From positions 1,674,001 through 1,738,000 of the forward strand of contig NZ_AP022600.1 of assembly GCF_010725885.1 (NCBI RefSeq): a DNA stretch of 64,000 nt. The letters run 5' to 3'. The notes beneath the pieces were generated by a model that was not told where the DNA came from, did no database searches, and worked only from the letters and a program-made list of their open reading frames with translations. The translations under genes and the position numbers were made by a program. Numbering within the stretch: position 1 is the first letter of the stretch; the number at the start of each line of letters is the position of its first letter. This stretch comes from Mycolicibacterium tokaiense. GTDB taxonomy: Bacteria; Actinomycetota; Actinomycetes; Mycobacteriales; Mycobacteriaceae. This document shows, piece by piece, positions 24,669 through 33,111 of the stretch.

Positions 24669-25618
24669 CGGAAGCTGTCCGGGTGCAACTGAGCGGCCAG
24701 TTCCCCGACCGCCTGCGGTGCGCGGATGCCGAGCACCGCGTCCTGCAGGGTGAGGACCGCAAATCGACGGTCGCGAATCGCGGTGACCCCGGCCAGTTCC
24801 GGCCTGCCGGTCAAGAACGCCTTCTTTTCCTCCACCGACGGCGTGCCGAAGTAGTCGTAGATGACAATGACCTCGGGATCCCGCGCGATGACCTGCTCCC
24901 AGGACACGTCGGCGAACGTGTCGTCCAGGTCGGCGAAAACGTTGGTGGCACCGGCCAGTTCGAGGATCTGGTTACCGATCCCCTGACCGCCGGCGGTGAA
25001 TGCGGTGTCGTCACCGGAGTCGTAGACGAACGCCCGCAGCGGGGTCACGTCCTGCACGGCAGCACTGGCGCGGGCGACGCTGGTCTTCATCTCGTCGGTG
25101 AGGGCGCCGGCCCGTTCGGGCACCCCGAAGATCTCGGCGATCCGGGCGACCTCGGCGTAGACGTCGTCCATCGTGATCGGGGCGGTGGCACAGTATTCGG
25201 GGTTGAGGTAGGTGGTGACGCCGGCATCGGCGAACGCCGTCCGGGACCGGCCCTGCGCGTCGTCGAAGGCGCTGCGGTAACCGCCGTAGATGAAGTCGGG
25301 ATCCACCGCGATCAGCTGTTCGAACGAGGCGTCCTTGTCCGAGATGTCCGGAATCGCCTCATAGGCCGCGGCGTATCGGGGCAGCGGCGGATTGTCCGGG
25401 TACACCCTGCCGACGATCGAATCCTGCAGGCCCAGTGCGAGCATCAGCTCCGTGGCGTGCTGGTAATACCCGACAGCCCGGGTGGGTGGCTGGTCGACGA
25501 CGACCTCGACCCCGCAGTTGTCGATGGCCGATGCTGTGGCGCTATCGGCCGGTGGTGAACCGCAGCCGGCGAGCAGCACCGTGGTGATGAGAAAGGCAAC
25601 GCAGAAGCGCACAGACAC
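24665..25618 (-). CDS. Periplasmic binding lipoprotein of a BtuF/FecB-type ABC importer
   Basis: 317 aa. The N terminus VRFCVAFLITTVLLAGC is a lipoprotein signal with LAGC lipobox (Cys19). The mature part is a class III binding protein: VVVDQPPTRAVGYYQHATEL, LGLQDSIVGRVYPD, FEQLIAVDPDFIYGG, and a C-terminal lobe with SWEQVIARDPEVIVIYDYFG. First gene of the operon, starting about 40 nt after a cobalamin riboswitch, hence probably a cobalamin or cobinamide receptor. The GTG at 25618 follows a GGAG box. Confidence 0.9.
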   Translation of the reverse strand: MSVRFCVAFLITTVLLAGCGSPPADSATASAIDNCGVEVVVDQPPTRAVGYYQHATELMLALGLQDSIVGRVYPDNPPLPRYAAAYEAIPDISDKDASFEQLIAVDPDFIYGGYRSAFDDAQGRSRTAFADAGVTTYLNPEYCATAPITMDDVYAEVARIAEIFGVPERAGALTDEMKTSVARASAAVQDVTPLRAFVYDSGDDTAFTAGGQGIGNQILELAGATNVFADLDDTFADVSWEQVIARDPEVIVIYDYFGTPSVEEKKAFLTGRPELAGVTAIRDRRFAVLTLQDAVLGIRAPQAVGELAAQLHPDSFR

Positions 25619-25654
25619 ACTGACTCCATCCGGGATGTCCTCGTCCCAGGGCAG

Positions 25655-25800
25655 ATTGTCCGGTGGGGGCAGTATCGGACTTCCGGGTTGTCACCCGGTC
25701 ACCGTGGCGGGACCGCGCCGGATTCGCACCGGCTTCCTGCTTGCCCATCGGAGTCGGCGGTTGAGCCGACAGTGCTGACAGTAACCGATCGGGGGCGCAA
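25655..25800 (-). promoter_or_regulatory. Cobalamin riboswitch
   Basis: Read on the minus strand, the core GCCGGTGCGAATCCGGC (25717-25733) followed by GCGGTCCCGCCACGGTGA is the strongly conserved L4-P5-P6 region of adenosylcobalamin riboswitches. The distal conserved segment AAGTCCGATACTGCCC (25667-25682) is the B12-box. P1/P2 strands and further stems lie out to about 25800. The following leader is short, and the GGAG Shine-Dalgarno of the binding-protein gene lies within 30-40 nt of the aptamer, so translational control is likely. Its 5' part overlaps the last ~100 nt of the GT87 coding region. Confidence 0.9.
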
Positions 25801-27360
25801 CCAGGACGGCAGCCATGACGGGGCGGCATCGGGGGCCCGGTCGAAGAGCCCGCCGGCGGGATCGTCGAGCCGGCCGCCGCTGCGCACCAGGTCATCAGCC
25901 GGCCGGTAGATCTGGCGGATGATCAGGACACACAGGCCGATGACCGCGAGATCGCGCAGCAGCACGGTGGTGGTGAGGGCCTGCTCCGGCAGCCCCTTGT
26001 TCTGCTCGCCGAACAGGAACAGCATCCGCGGCACCCACACCAGGGCGTCGATGGTCATCCAGGCCAGCAGCAGCCGCCGGTGCGGCAACGCCAGCACCGC
26101 CAGCGGTACCAGCCACAACGAGAACTGCGGGCTCCACACCTTGTTGGTCAGCAGGAACGCCGCCACCACCAGAAACGCCAACTGCGCCAGCCGGGGCCGC
26201 TGCGGCGCCGTGAGTGCGATGTAGACGATTGCGGCACAACACAACCCGAAGAGCACCGCGGTGATGGTGTTGAGAATGATCGGCGGTTCCCAGAACCCCA
26301 GCCCGGTGTCGAAACCGGGCCAGCCGGTGAAGCTGCCGAAGACGTTGTACAGCGAGTCCATGTCCTCGCCGCGTCGGCTGTTGAGCCGGAAGAACTCGGC
26401 CCACCCCGCCGGGTACAGCAGCATGATCGGCAGGTTGACCACCAGCCAGGCGGCCAGCGCGGCAGCAACGGTCTTCCCCGCCTCGGCCAGCCGGTTGGAC
26501 CGCAGCGCCAGCACCACGATGGGCAACAGCAACAGCAGCGGATACAGTTTGGCCGCCACCCCGAGGCCGATCAGCACACCGGCCAGCACCGGCTTTCGGC
26601 GGGCCCACGCCAACAGCCCGCCCATCGCGAAAGCCGTTGCCAGCGCGTCGAAGTTGGTGAAGATCTGGAAGATCAGCAGCGGTGAGCCGGCCACCAGCGC
26701 GGCGTCCCAGATGCGCCGGCCGGCGAGCATCGCGGTGGCCCACACCGTGGTCAACCACGCCAGCGCCAACCCGAAGGCGGCGATGTTGAAGAACATCACC
26801 ACCTCGGCGACGCCGTTGAGCACCGGCCACGACACCGCCCGCGACAGCGCCGAGTAGGTCTTGGCCAGCGCCATCGACACGTACTGGTACACCCCGGTGA
26901 GCACGGGATACTCCATGTAGCGCACCGCGGCGGTGCCGTCGTACTGCGTTCGGGGCTGGCCGTTCTCGTCGGTCTCCAGCCAGCTGGACTTGTACGGGAA
27001 CTTGCCCTGGCTCAACAGTTCCGCGGTGTACAGCGGCACGGTGTCGGAATAGCAGAGGCTGTAGTACGCGCGCTGATTCTCCCAGTTGGCCACCCGCTGG
27101 TCCGATGTGCCGGTGCCGACGGTCTGCAGACAAGGGGACTTGGTGGCCCAGCCCAACGCCATGAACACCAGGGCGATCGCGAAGATCACCCGCAGCGGCG
27201 TGAAGAACCGCTGCCTGCCGATCAGCGCGTGCCGTCCCACCGGGCCGCCGACCACGTCGGACATGGCCGCGACCATGGGATCGGTGCGGGTGGGTAGGTC
27301 ACGGTCGTCGGCACTGCGCGTATCCGCAGCCACCGGCTGCGGGGAGACGTGCTCCGTCAC
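25699..27360 (-). CDS. GT87 family integral membrane mannosyl/arabinosyl-type transferase
   Basis: 553 aa, homologue of Rv0051 by sequence and position. A cytoplasmic N-terminal tail of about 55 residues is followed by roughly ten to twelve transmembrane helices (RVIFAIALVFMALGWA onward), a luminal loop with YYSLCYSDTVPLYTAELLSQ, and KFPYKSSWLE and GVAAKLYPLLLLLPI, all typical of DUF2029/GT87 polyprenyl-phosphate-dependent glycosyltransferases. The GTG start overlaps the ponA1 stop (GTGA). The C-terminal ~33 residues are translated from DNA that also encodes the 5' part of the cobalamin riboswitch, so the last residues are constrained by RNA structure. Confidence 0.88.
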   Translation of the reverse strand: MTEHVSPQPVAADTRSADDRDLPTRTDPMVAAMSDVVGGPVGRHALIGRQRFFTPLRVIFAIALVFMALGWATKSPCLQTVGTGTSDQRVANWENQRAYYSLCYSDTVPLYTAELLSQGKFPYKSSWLETDENGQPRTQYDGTAAVRYMEYPVLTGVYQYVSMALAKTYSALSRAVSWPVLNGVAEVVMFFNIAAFGLALAWLTTVWATAMLAGRRIWDAALVAGSPLLIFQIFTNFDALATAFAMGGLLAWARRKPVLAGVLIGLGVAAKLYPLLLLLPIVVLALRSNRLAEAGKTVAAALAAWLVVNLPIMLLYPAGWAEFFRLNSRRGEDMDSLYNVFGSFTGWPGFDTGLGFWEPPIILNTITAVLFGLCCAAIVYIALTAPQRPRLAQLAFLVVAAFLLTNKVWSPQFSLWLVPLAVLALPHRRLLLAWMTIDALVWVPRMLFLFGEQNKGLPEQALTTTVLLRDLAVIGLCVLIIRQIYRPADDLVRSGGRLDDPAGGLFDRAPDAAPSWLPSWLRPRSVTVSTVGSTADSDGQAGSRCESGAVPPR

Positions 27361-29810
27361 GGAGCCGGCGGACCCGGCGGCGGGACAAGCGCGTTGGGGT
27401 CACCTGGCGGCGGGACCGGCGCGTTGGGGTCACCCGGCACCGGCGGAGCACCCGGCGCGGGCGCGGGCACGGTGGTGGGCGGGCCCAGCGGGATGGTGAT
27501 GCCGGGCGCGAGCTCGATGCTCGGTTGGATGACGGTGCCGGGCGGCGGCGTCGGCGGGGCCGTCGGAGTGGGCCGCGGCGGCGGGGCGGCCGGGACGCCC
27601 GCATAGCCGCCGATCTCCGTCGGCTGCGGGAAGTCCTCGTCGTCGGTGCCCTCGAGGGCGCCGTCCATCGTCTCTTTCCAGATGTCGGACGGCAGACCCG
27701 AGCCGTACACCGGCGAACCCCACTGGTTCACCAGCGGCTTGGTGCCGTCGGTGGTGCCCACCCAGACCGCGGTCGACAGCGACGGCGTGTACCCCACCAT
27801 CCAGGCATCCCGGTTGTCGCCGGTGTCGCCGAGCTGGTTGGTGCCGGTCTTGGCGGCCGACGCACGCCCACCGGCGAGATTGTGTCCGTTGGAGTATCCC
27901 GCGATGGGCCGCATGGCGGCGGTCACGTTGTCGGCGACCGCCTTGTCGATGCGCTGCTCACCTTCGGTGTCCTGGTTGGCGGCGTCGAAGAGCACCTGGC
28001 CCGCAGAGTTGACCACCTTCTGCACAAAATGCGGCCGGTGGTAGACCCCCGAGTCGGCCAGCGTCGCGTACGCCGAGGCCATGTCGATCACCCGGGACTG
28101 GTACTGGCCGAGCACCACACCGTTGTTCGGCGGGCCGCCCTGGCCGTCCTCGCTGAGGGTGTGGTCCACCCCGGGGAAGCTCTCCGCGATCCCGGCGCGA
28201 TGAGCGGCGTCGGCCACATCCGACGGGCCGTTCTCGAGCTCCAGCATCAGGCGGTAGTAGCTGGTGTTGAGCGATCGCTTGAGCGCCTCGGCGATGTTGC
28301 AGGTGCCGCAGCTACCGCCCTCGACGTTGCCGATCTGGATGCCGTTGACCGTCAGCGGCGACGAATCCACCTGATAGCCCAGTCCCTTGCCCTGCTCCAA
28401 GGCGGCAACCAGGGCGAACACCTTGAACGACGAGCCGGTGGGCAGGCCGGCCTGCGCGAAGTCGAAGCCGTTGGCGTCGGCACCGCCGTAGTAGGCCTTC
28501 ACCGCTCCGGTCTTCGGATCGATCGACACCACCGCCGAGCGCATGTCGGGGTCCTGGCCCTCGAGCGTCTCGGTGACCGCGGCCTCGGCGGCGGCCTGCG
28601 CCTTCGGGTCGATGGTGGTGGTGATCTGCAGACCCTCGGTGTTGAGCTGCTGCTCGTTGATGTCGAACAGATCCAGCAGTTCGGCGATCACCTGACGTTC
28701 GATCAGGCCGTTGGGCCCGGTGGTCTGGTTGGCGGTCTGCGCCTGATCCGGCGGAATGGTGGCGGGGAACACCTGGGCCGCGCGGTCCTGCGGGGACAGC
28801 GCCCCGATCTCGACCATGCCGTCGAGCACCCAGTTCCACCGGTCCGTCGCGCCCTCCAGATCCACCGACGGGTCCAGGGCCGAGGGCCGCTGGATCAGCG
28901 CGGCCAGCAGCGCCCCCTCGGCAACGGTGAGCTGTTCGACGGGTTTGGCGAAGTAGGCCTGCGACGCCGCGGCCACTCCGTAGGAGCCGCGACCGAAATA
29001 GATGATGTTCAGATACGACTGCATCACCTGGTCTTTGGACCACTCGCTGGACATCTTGGTGGAGATCACCAGCTCTTTGGCCTTGCGGATCACACCGCCG
29101 ATACCGGAGCGGGCATCACCGACCAACGCGTTCTTCACGTACTGCTGGGTGATGGTGGACGCTCCCTGCAGATCGCCGCCGGTGAGGTTGTTCTTCGCGG
29201 CGCGCAGGAACGCGGTGAAGGAGAAGCCCGGATTGGAGTAGAAGTCCCGGTCCTCGGCTGCCATCACCGCGTCGCGCACCGACACCGGGATCTGGTCGAT
29301 GTTGACGTCCACCCGGTTGCCTTCGGGCGGAATGATCCGGGCCAGCTCGGAGCCGTCGCTGGCCAGGATGGTCGAGACCTGGGCGGTGCGGATGTCGCCG
29401 GGCTTGGGCACCTCGACGATGAAGTAGGCCATGCCGAACGTGATGATCGGCAACAGGATCAGCACTGCGGCCGAGATCACCGCGCCGCGGCGCACCCACT
29501 TCCAGTTGATCTGGAACGGCTTCTTCTGCGGCGGCTCTCCGCCACCCGGCGGCCGGCCGCCGCCGTGCGGCGGCTTGGGCGGCGGGGTGCCGTCGAGGGC
29601 GGCCTTGACCACATCGATCGGGTCACGCAGGCGCGGATCGGGGACGTCGCGCACCGGCGGGATGACCGACGTGGGCCGCTGGTCCTGGCGGTGCTGCGGG
29701 GGCGATGGCAGACGACGGGTCTCACGCTCGGATCTGGCGTGCGCAGGACCGGCCCCTGACCCGCGCTGGTTCTCAGAAGCCGACCTGTCGTGCCGTCCCG
29801 GGTTACTCAC
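27357..29810 (-). CDS. ponA1: Bifunctional penicillin-binding protein PonA1 (class A PBP)
   Basis: 817 aa from the GTG at 29810, overlapping the DUF5318 stop. A cytoplasmic Pro/Arg-rich tail of about 105 residues precedes one transmembrane helix (109-132). The glycosyltransferase domain has the catalytic Glu186 in AAEDRDFYSNPG, with GASTITQQYVKNAL and KAKELVISTKMS. The transpeptidase domain has the SxxK serine in TGSSFKVF (Ser460-Lys463), an SLN motif (KRSLNTSYY) and KTGT. A long Pro-rich extracellular tail follows (PPPRPTPTAPPTPPPG). It polymerises and crosslinks peptidoglycan at the pole and divisome. The operon runs DUF5318, ponA1, GT87, each overlapping the next. Confidence 0.96.
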   Translation of the reverse strand: MSNPGRHDRSASENQRGSGAGPAHARSERETRRLPSPPQHRQDQRPTSVIPPVRDVPDPRLRDPIDVVKAALDGTPPPKPPHGGGRPPGGGEPPQKKPFQINWKWVRRGAVISAAVLILLPIITFGMAYFIVEVPKPGDIRTAQVSTILASDGSELARIIPPEGNRVDVNIDQIPVSVRDAVMAAEDRDFYSNPGFSFTAFLRAAKNNLTGGDLQGASTITQQYVKNALVGDARSGIGGVIRKAKELVISTKMSSEWSKDQVMQSYLNIIYFGRGSYGVAAASQAYFAKPVEQLTVAEGALLAALIQRPSALDPSVDLEGATDRWNWVLDGMVEIGALSPQDRAAQVFPATIPPDQAQTANQTTGPNGLIERQVIAELLDLFDINEQQLNTEGLQITTTIDPKAQAAAEAAVTETLEGQDPDMRSAVVSIDPKTGAVKAYYGGADANGFDFAQAGLPTGSSFKVFALVAALEQGKGLGYQVDSSPLTVNGIQIGNVEGGSCGTCNIAEALKRSLNTSYYRLMLELENGPSDVADAAHRAGIAESFPGVDHTLSEDGQGGPPNNGVVLGQYQSRVIDMASAYATLADSGVYHRPHFVQKVVNSAGQVLFDAANQDTEGEQRIDKAVADNVTAAMRPIAGYSNGHNLAGGRASAAKTGTNQLGDTGDNRDAWMVGYTPSLSTAVWVGTTDGTKPLVNQWGSPVYGSGLPSDIWKETMDGALEGTDDEDFPQPTEIGGYAGVPAAPPPRPTPTAPPTPPPGTVIQPSIELAPGITIPLGPPTTVPAPAPGAPPVPGDPNAPVPPPGDPNALVPPPGPPAP

Positions 29811-30231
29811 TGGCCGTTCGCGCGCCCTTGCGCGCTGTCCGGGTGCGCGGCGCCTTCTCGGTGCGGGGCAGACCCAGCACGTACGACTTGACCAGATGGT
29901 TCCAGCTGCAGGTTCGACATACCTCCACCACGTGTACGGAGAACTCTTCGTGCTTGGTCGCGAGCAACACCAGTTCCTCGGCGGTGCGAGCGGATCCCGA
30001 CACCGGCCCCAGGTGGTCACCGAACACCCAGGACACCAGCGTCAGCTGCTCCTTGCGGCAGATCGGGCACATCACCGAGCTGGTCTTGCCGTGGAACTTG
30101 GCGGCGCGCAACAGGTAGGGGTTGGCGTCGCAGACCTCGGAGACGCCCGTGCGGCCGGAATACACCTCGGCCAGCAGGGATCGTCGCCGAAGCGCGTAAT
30201 CCACCACCTGTCGCTGTAATCGCACGATCAC
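29803..30231 (-). CDS. DUF5318 protein (Rv0049 homologue) with zinc-ribbon cysteines
   Basis: 142 aa from the GTG at 30231 (or the GTG at 30225, giving the same RLQRQVVDYALRRRSLL). MCPICRKEQL and EVCRTCSWNH supply two CxxC pairs, likely a zinc ribbon. The C terminus is basic (KAPRTRTARKGARTA). Its place directly upstream of ponA1, with an 8-nt overlap, is conserved in mycobacteria and suggests a link to cell-wall synthesis, but the function is not known. Confidence 0.9.
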   Translation of the reverse strand: MIVRLQRQVVDYALRRRSLLAEVYSGRTGVSEVCDANPYLLRAAKFHGKTSSVMCPICRKEQLTLVSWVFGDHLGPVSGSARTAEELVLLATKHEEFSVHVVEVCRTCSWNHLVKSYVLGLPRTEKAPRTRTARKGARTASE

Positions 30232-30330
30232 AAGAGTACGTCGGGCCCTCGGGCATCGAGGCGGGACGGGCCGGGGCCGGGCATCGTCTTACCGTCACCG
30301 CAACACCTGACGCCTGCTGTCGGGGTCTCC

Positions 30331-30336
30331 TACGAT
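30331..30336 (+). promoter_or_regulatory. -10 box for a leaderless transcript
   Basis: TACGAT ends 7 nt before the GTG at 30343, so the transcript probably begins at the start codon. There is no Shine-Dalgarno. Confidence 0.55.
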
Positions 30337-30342
30337 CATCGC

Positions 30343-31209
30343 GTGGCAACGCGTCAAACAGCTGGTACACGGGCCAAAGACACCAATCGCAACGACACCT
30401 GCACCGTGCTCGACGGCGCGCTGGCCGACGGTCAGCTCTCGATGGAAGAGCACCGACAACGAGTGGCCGCGGCCACCACCGCCGCCACCCTGGGCGAGCT
30501 GCAGGCACTGGTCGCCGATCTGCAGATCGAGAATTCGCCTGTCAAACTGCCCGACCTCAAGAAGCCCGTGAGCGCGGGTGTCGGACCGGGCGCCGGCTGG
30601 GGTCTGCGCGCTGCGGTGGCCGGCGTGCTGGTGGTGCTGGGCATCTGTATCGGGTGGGGTCTGTACGGCAACACCAGCTCGCCGTTGAGTTTTCAGACCG
30701 ACCCCGGGGCGAAGTCCGACGGCGTGCCCGCGACGGTGCTCACGCCGCCGCGGCAACTGCACTCCCTGGGCGGGCTGACCGGCCTGTTCGAGCAGATGCG
30801 CCAGACGTTCGGCGACACCATGGGCTACGACCTGACGATCTACTCCGACTACGCCTCGCTGGAGCGGGCCGACCCGGCCGAGCCGCGGCGGGCCCTGAGG
30901 TACTCCTACCGGGGTGGCTTCGACGACCCGTCGGAGACCAGCATGGGCAGCGACGCCCGGGTGGTGGACCTGGCGGCGTTCGACATCCCCACCTTTGTCG
31001 GCATCCTGCGCGGCGCCCCGGAAACCCTGGGCATCGACCCGGCCGAGGTGGAGACCGTCTACATGACGATTGGCCCCAGCGATGACATCACCGCCGGCCC
31101 CGACGCTCTGGAGATCAGCATCTACGTGTCCCCTGAGTTCGGAAACAGCGGCTATCTGGTGCTGGGTGGCGACGGGCAGATCAAGCGGGTCTCGTACCCC
31201 AGTTCGTAG
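30343..31209 (+). CDS. DUF1707 membrane protein (Rv0048c homologue)
   Basis: 288 aa. The N-terminal 60 residues (CTVLDGALADGQLSMEEHRQ with RVAAATTAATLGEL) are a DUF1707/SHOCT-like module. One transmembrane helix (AAVAGVLVVLGICIGWGLYG, about 88-107) is followed by an extracytoplasmic domain of about 180 residues of unknown fold (TGLFEQMRQTFGDTMGYDLT). The position between the DUF5318-ponA1 pair (divergent) and padR-ino1 is as in M. tuberculosis. The leaderless GTG start is supported by a TACGAT box. Function unknown; an envelope role is plausible from the neighbours. Confidence 0.9.
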   Translation: MATRQTAGTRAKDTNRNDTCTVLDGALADGQLSMEEHRQRVAAATTAATLGELQALVADLQIENSPVKLPDLKKPVSAGVGPGAGWGLRAAVAGVLVVLGICIGWGLYGNTSSPLSFQTDPGAKSDGVPATVLTPPRQLHSLGGLTGLFEQMRQTFGDTMGYDLTIYSDYASLERADPAEPRRALRYSYRGGFDDPSETSMGSDARVVDLAAFDIPTFVGILRGAPETLGIDPAEVETVYMTIGPSDDITAGPDALEISIYVSPEFGNSGYLVLGGDGQIKRVSYPSS

Positions 31210-31289
31210 GCGCCGAGACCGACGTTTCGCCGGTTCGTTTTCGCACTTCCGGGCCCATTCGATCGATTGGGCGTGTTCCCGATGTAGCG

Positions 31290-31312
31290 GTGTATATATC
31301 GGCGCGATACAC
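31290..31312. promoter_or_regulatory. Candidate PadR operator upstream of padR-ino1
   Basis: GTGTAT and ATACAC are perfect 6-bp arms 11 bp apart, with TATCG-GCG-CGATA nested inside. It is AT-rich for this genome and about 50 bp upstream of the PadR start. PadR proteins bind comparable dyads in their own promoters. It may control both padR and ino1. Confidence 0.5.
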
Positions 31313-31362
31313 TTTGCCGAGGTGTCGAACCGCCGTAACGGACGAACAGGGAGGTGATTGGG

Positions 31363-31908
31363 GTGTTGGAACTCGCGATTCTCGGTCTCCTGCTCGAATC
31401 ACCGATGCACGGCTATGAACTCCGCAAACGGCTGACCGGACTCCTGGGTGCATTCCGCGCCTTCTCCTACGGTTCGCTGTACCCGGCGCTGCGCCGGATG
31501 CAGACCGACGGGCTCATCGTCGAGGATGCAGCTCCCGAGGGAACCACCAAGGTGCGGCGGGCCCGCCGCGTCTACCAGCTCTCCGATGCCGGGCGGCAGC
31601 GGTTCAACGAGCTGGTGGCCGACACGGGTCCGCAGAATTACACCGACGACGGATTCGGTGTGCACCTGGCCTTCTTCAACCGCACCCCGGCCGAGGCCAG
31701 GATGCGGATCCTGGAGGGCCGCCGCCGCCAGGTCGAGGAGCGCCGCGAAGGTCTCCGCGAAGCCGTCGCGCGGGCCAGCAGTTCGTTCGACAGGTACACC
31801 CGTCAGCTCCACCAACTCGGGCTGGAATCCAGCGAGCGCGAGGTGAAGTGGCTCAACGAGCTCATCGCCGCCGAGCGCGTCGCCAACGGCCGTACCGACC
31901 AGCCGTAA
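31363..31908 (+). CDS. PadR family transcriptional regulator (Rv0047c homologue)
   Basis: 181 aa from the GTG at 31363, because an AGGGAGG box ends 8 nt upstream; the in-frame GTG at 31354 lies inside that box. ILGLLLESPMHGYELRKRL and FSYGSLYPALRRMQTDGLI are the PadR winged helix. The C-terminal part (MRILEGRRRQVEERREGLRE) is the coiled-coil dimerisation region. It precedes ino1 by 44 nt, the same arrangement as in M. tuberculosis, where the homologue is linked to inositol synthesis. A palindrome upstream is a likely autoregulatory site. Confidence 0.92.
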   Translation: MLELAILGLLLESPMHGYELRKRLTGLLGAFRAFSYGSLYPALRRMQTDGLIVEDAAPEGTTKVRRARRVYQLSDAGRQRFNELVADTGPQNYTDDGFGVHLAFFNRTPAEARMRILEGRRRQVEERREGLREAVARASSSFDRYTRQLHQLGLESSEREVKWLNELIAAERVANGRTDQP

Positions 31909-31952
31909 ACAACGTCACAACACAGCAGTTATCTGATTGAAGGGATACGTCC

Positions 31953-33026
31953 ATGACTGACCAGGACATCCGGGTCGCGATCGTCGGCGTCGGAAACTGC
32001 GCGTCCTCGCTGGTGCAGGGTGTGCAGTACTACAAGGACGCCGACGAGAACGCCAGCGTCCCCGGCTTGATGCATGTGAAGTTCGGGCGCTACCACGTGC
32101 GCGACGTGAAGTTCGTCGCCGCCTTCGACGTGGACGCCAAGAAGGTCGGCTTCGACCTGTCCGAGGCCATCTTCGCCTCGGAGAACAACACCATCAAGAT
32201 CGCCGACGTGCCGCCCACCGACGTCATCGTGCAGCGCGGCCCGACCCTGGACGGCATCGGCAAGTACTACGCCGAGACCATCGAGGTGTCCGACGCTGAA
32301 GCCGTCGATGTGGTCAAGGCCCTCAAGGACGCCGAGGTGGACGTCCTGGTGTCCTACCTGCCCGTCGGCTCCGAAGAGGCCGACAAGTTCTACGCCCAGT
32401 GCGCCATCGATGCCGGCGTGGCCTTCGTCAACGCCCTGCCCGTGTTCATCGCCTCCGACCCGGTGTGGGCCAAGAAGTTCGAAGACGCCGGCGTGCCGAT
32501 CGTCGGCGACGACATCAAGAGCCAGGTGGGCGCCACCATCACCCACCGCGTGATGGCCAAGCTGTTCGAGGACCGCGGCGTGCAGCTCGACCGCACCATG
32601 CAGCTCAACGTCGGCGGCAACATGGACTTCCTGAACATGCTGGAGCGCTCGCGGCTGGAGTCGAAGAAGATCTCCAAGACCCAGGCCGTCACCTCCAACC
32701 TGCAGCGCGAGTTCAACACCAAGGACGTGCACATCGGCCCGTCCGACCACGTCGGCTGGCTCGATGACCGCAAGTGGGCCTACGTCCGCCTCGAAGGCCG
32801 CGCCTTCGGTGACGTGCCGCTGAACCTGGAGTACAAGCTCGAGGTGTGGGACTCCCCCAACTCTGCCGGCGTCATCATCGACGCGGTGCGCGCCGCCAAG
32901 ATCGCCAAGGACCGCGGCATCGGCGGCCCCGTCGAAGCCGCGTCGGCCTACCTGATGAAGAGCCCGCCCAAGCAGCTGGCCGATGACATCGCCCGCGCGC
33001 AGCTCGAGAACTTCATCGAGGGCTGA
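31953..33026 (+). CDS. ino1: Inositol-3-phosphate synthase
   Basis: 357 aa. [20 protein letters not shown] is the NAD-binding Rossmann entry. [44 protein letters not shown] and [12 protein letters not shown] are the conserved catalytic segments of bacterial/archaeal-type enzymes. It converts glucose-6-phosphate to myo-inositol-3-phosphate, the precursor of PI, PIMs and mycothiol. Preceded by GAAGGGA and followed by a very long hairpin terminator. Probably co-transcribed with padR. Confidence 0.97.
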   Translation: MTDQDIRVAIVGVGNCASSLVQGVQYYKDADENASVPGLMHVKFGRYHVRDVKFVAAFDVDAKKVGFDLSEAIFASENNTIKIADVPPTDVIVQRGPTLDGIGKYYAETIEVSDAEAVDVVKALKDAEVDVLVSYLPVGSEEADKFYAQCAIDAGVAFVNALPVFIASDPVWAKKFEDAGVPIVGDDIKSQVGATITHRVMAKLFEDRGVQLDRTMQLNVGGNMDFLNMLERSRLESKKISKTQAVTSNLQREFNTKDVHIGPSDHVGWLDDRKWAYVRLEGRAFGDVPLNLEYKLEVWDSPNSAGVIIDAVRAAKIAKDRGIGGPVEAASAYLMKSPPKQLADDIARAQLENFIEG

Positions 33027-33033
33027 GTTTTCT

Positions 33034-33096
33034 CGTTGACTCTGCGTTCACCGCGACGATTACTCGCACTTCGTCGCGGTGAACGCAGTGTCAACG
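33034..33096 (+). terminator. Long-stem terminator after ino1
   Basis: CGTTGAC, one mismatch, then CTGCGTTCACCGCGACGA (33042-33059) pairs perfectly with TCGTCGCGGTGAACGCAG (33071-33088), one mismatch, then GTCAACG. That is 25 base pairs with a single T-T mismatch and an 11-nt loop, starting 7 nt after the ino1 stop. It is symmetric enough to act in both directions. Confidence 0.85.
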
Positions 33097-33111
33097 TATA
33101 GGTTCGCAGGC

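Noticed and set aside
27525..29759. Very long plus-strand open frame (744 codons) opposite ponA1
   Set aside because: It mirrors the ponA1 codons, has His/Arg/Gly-rich composition typical of antisense frames in high-GC DNA and no domain; ponA1 is certain.
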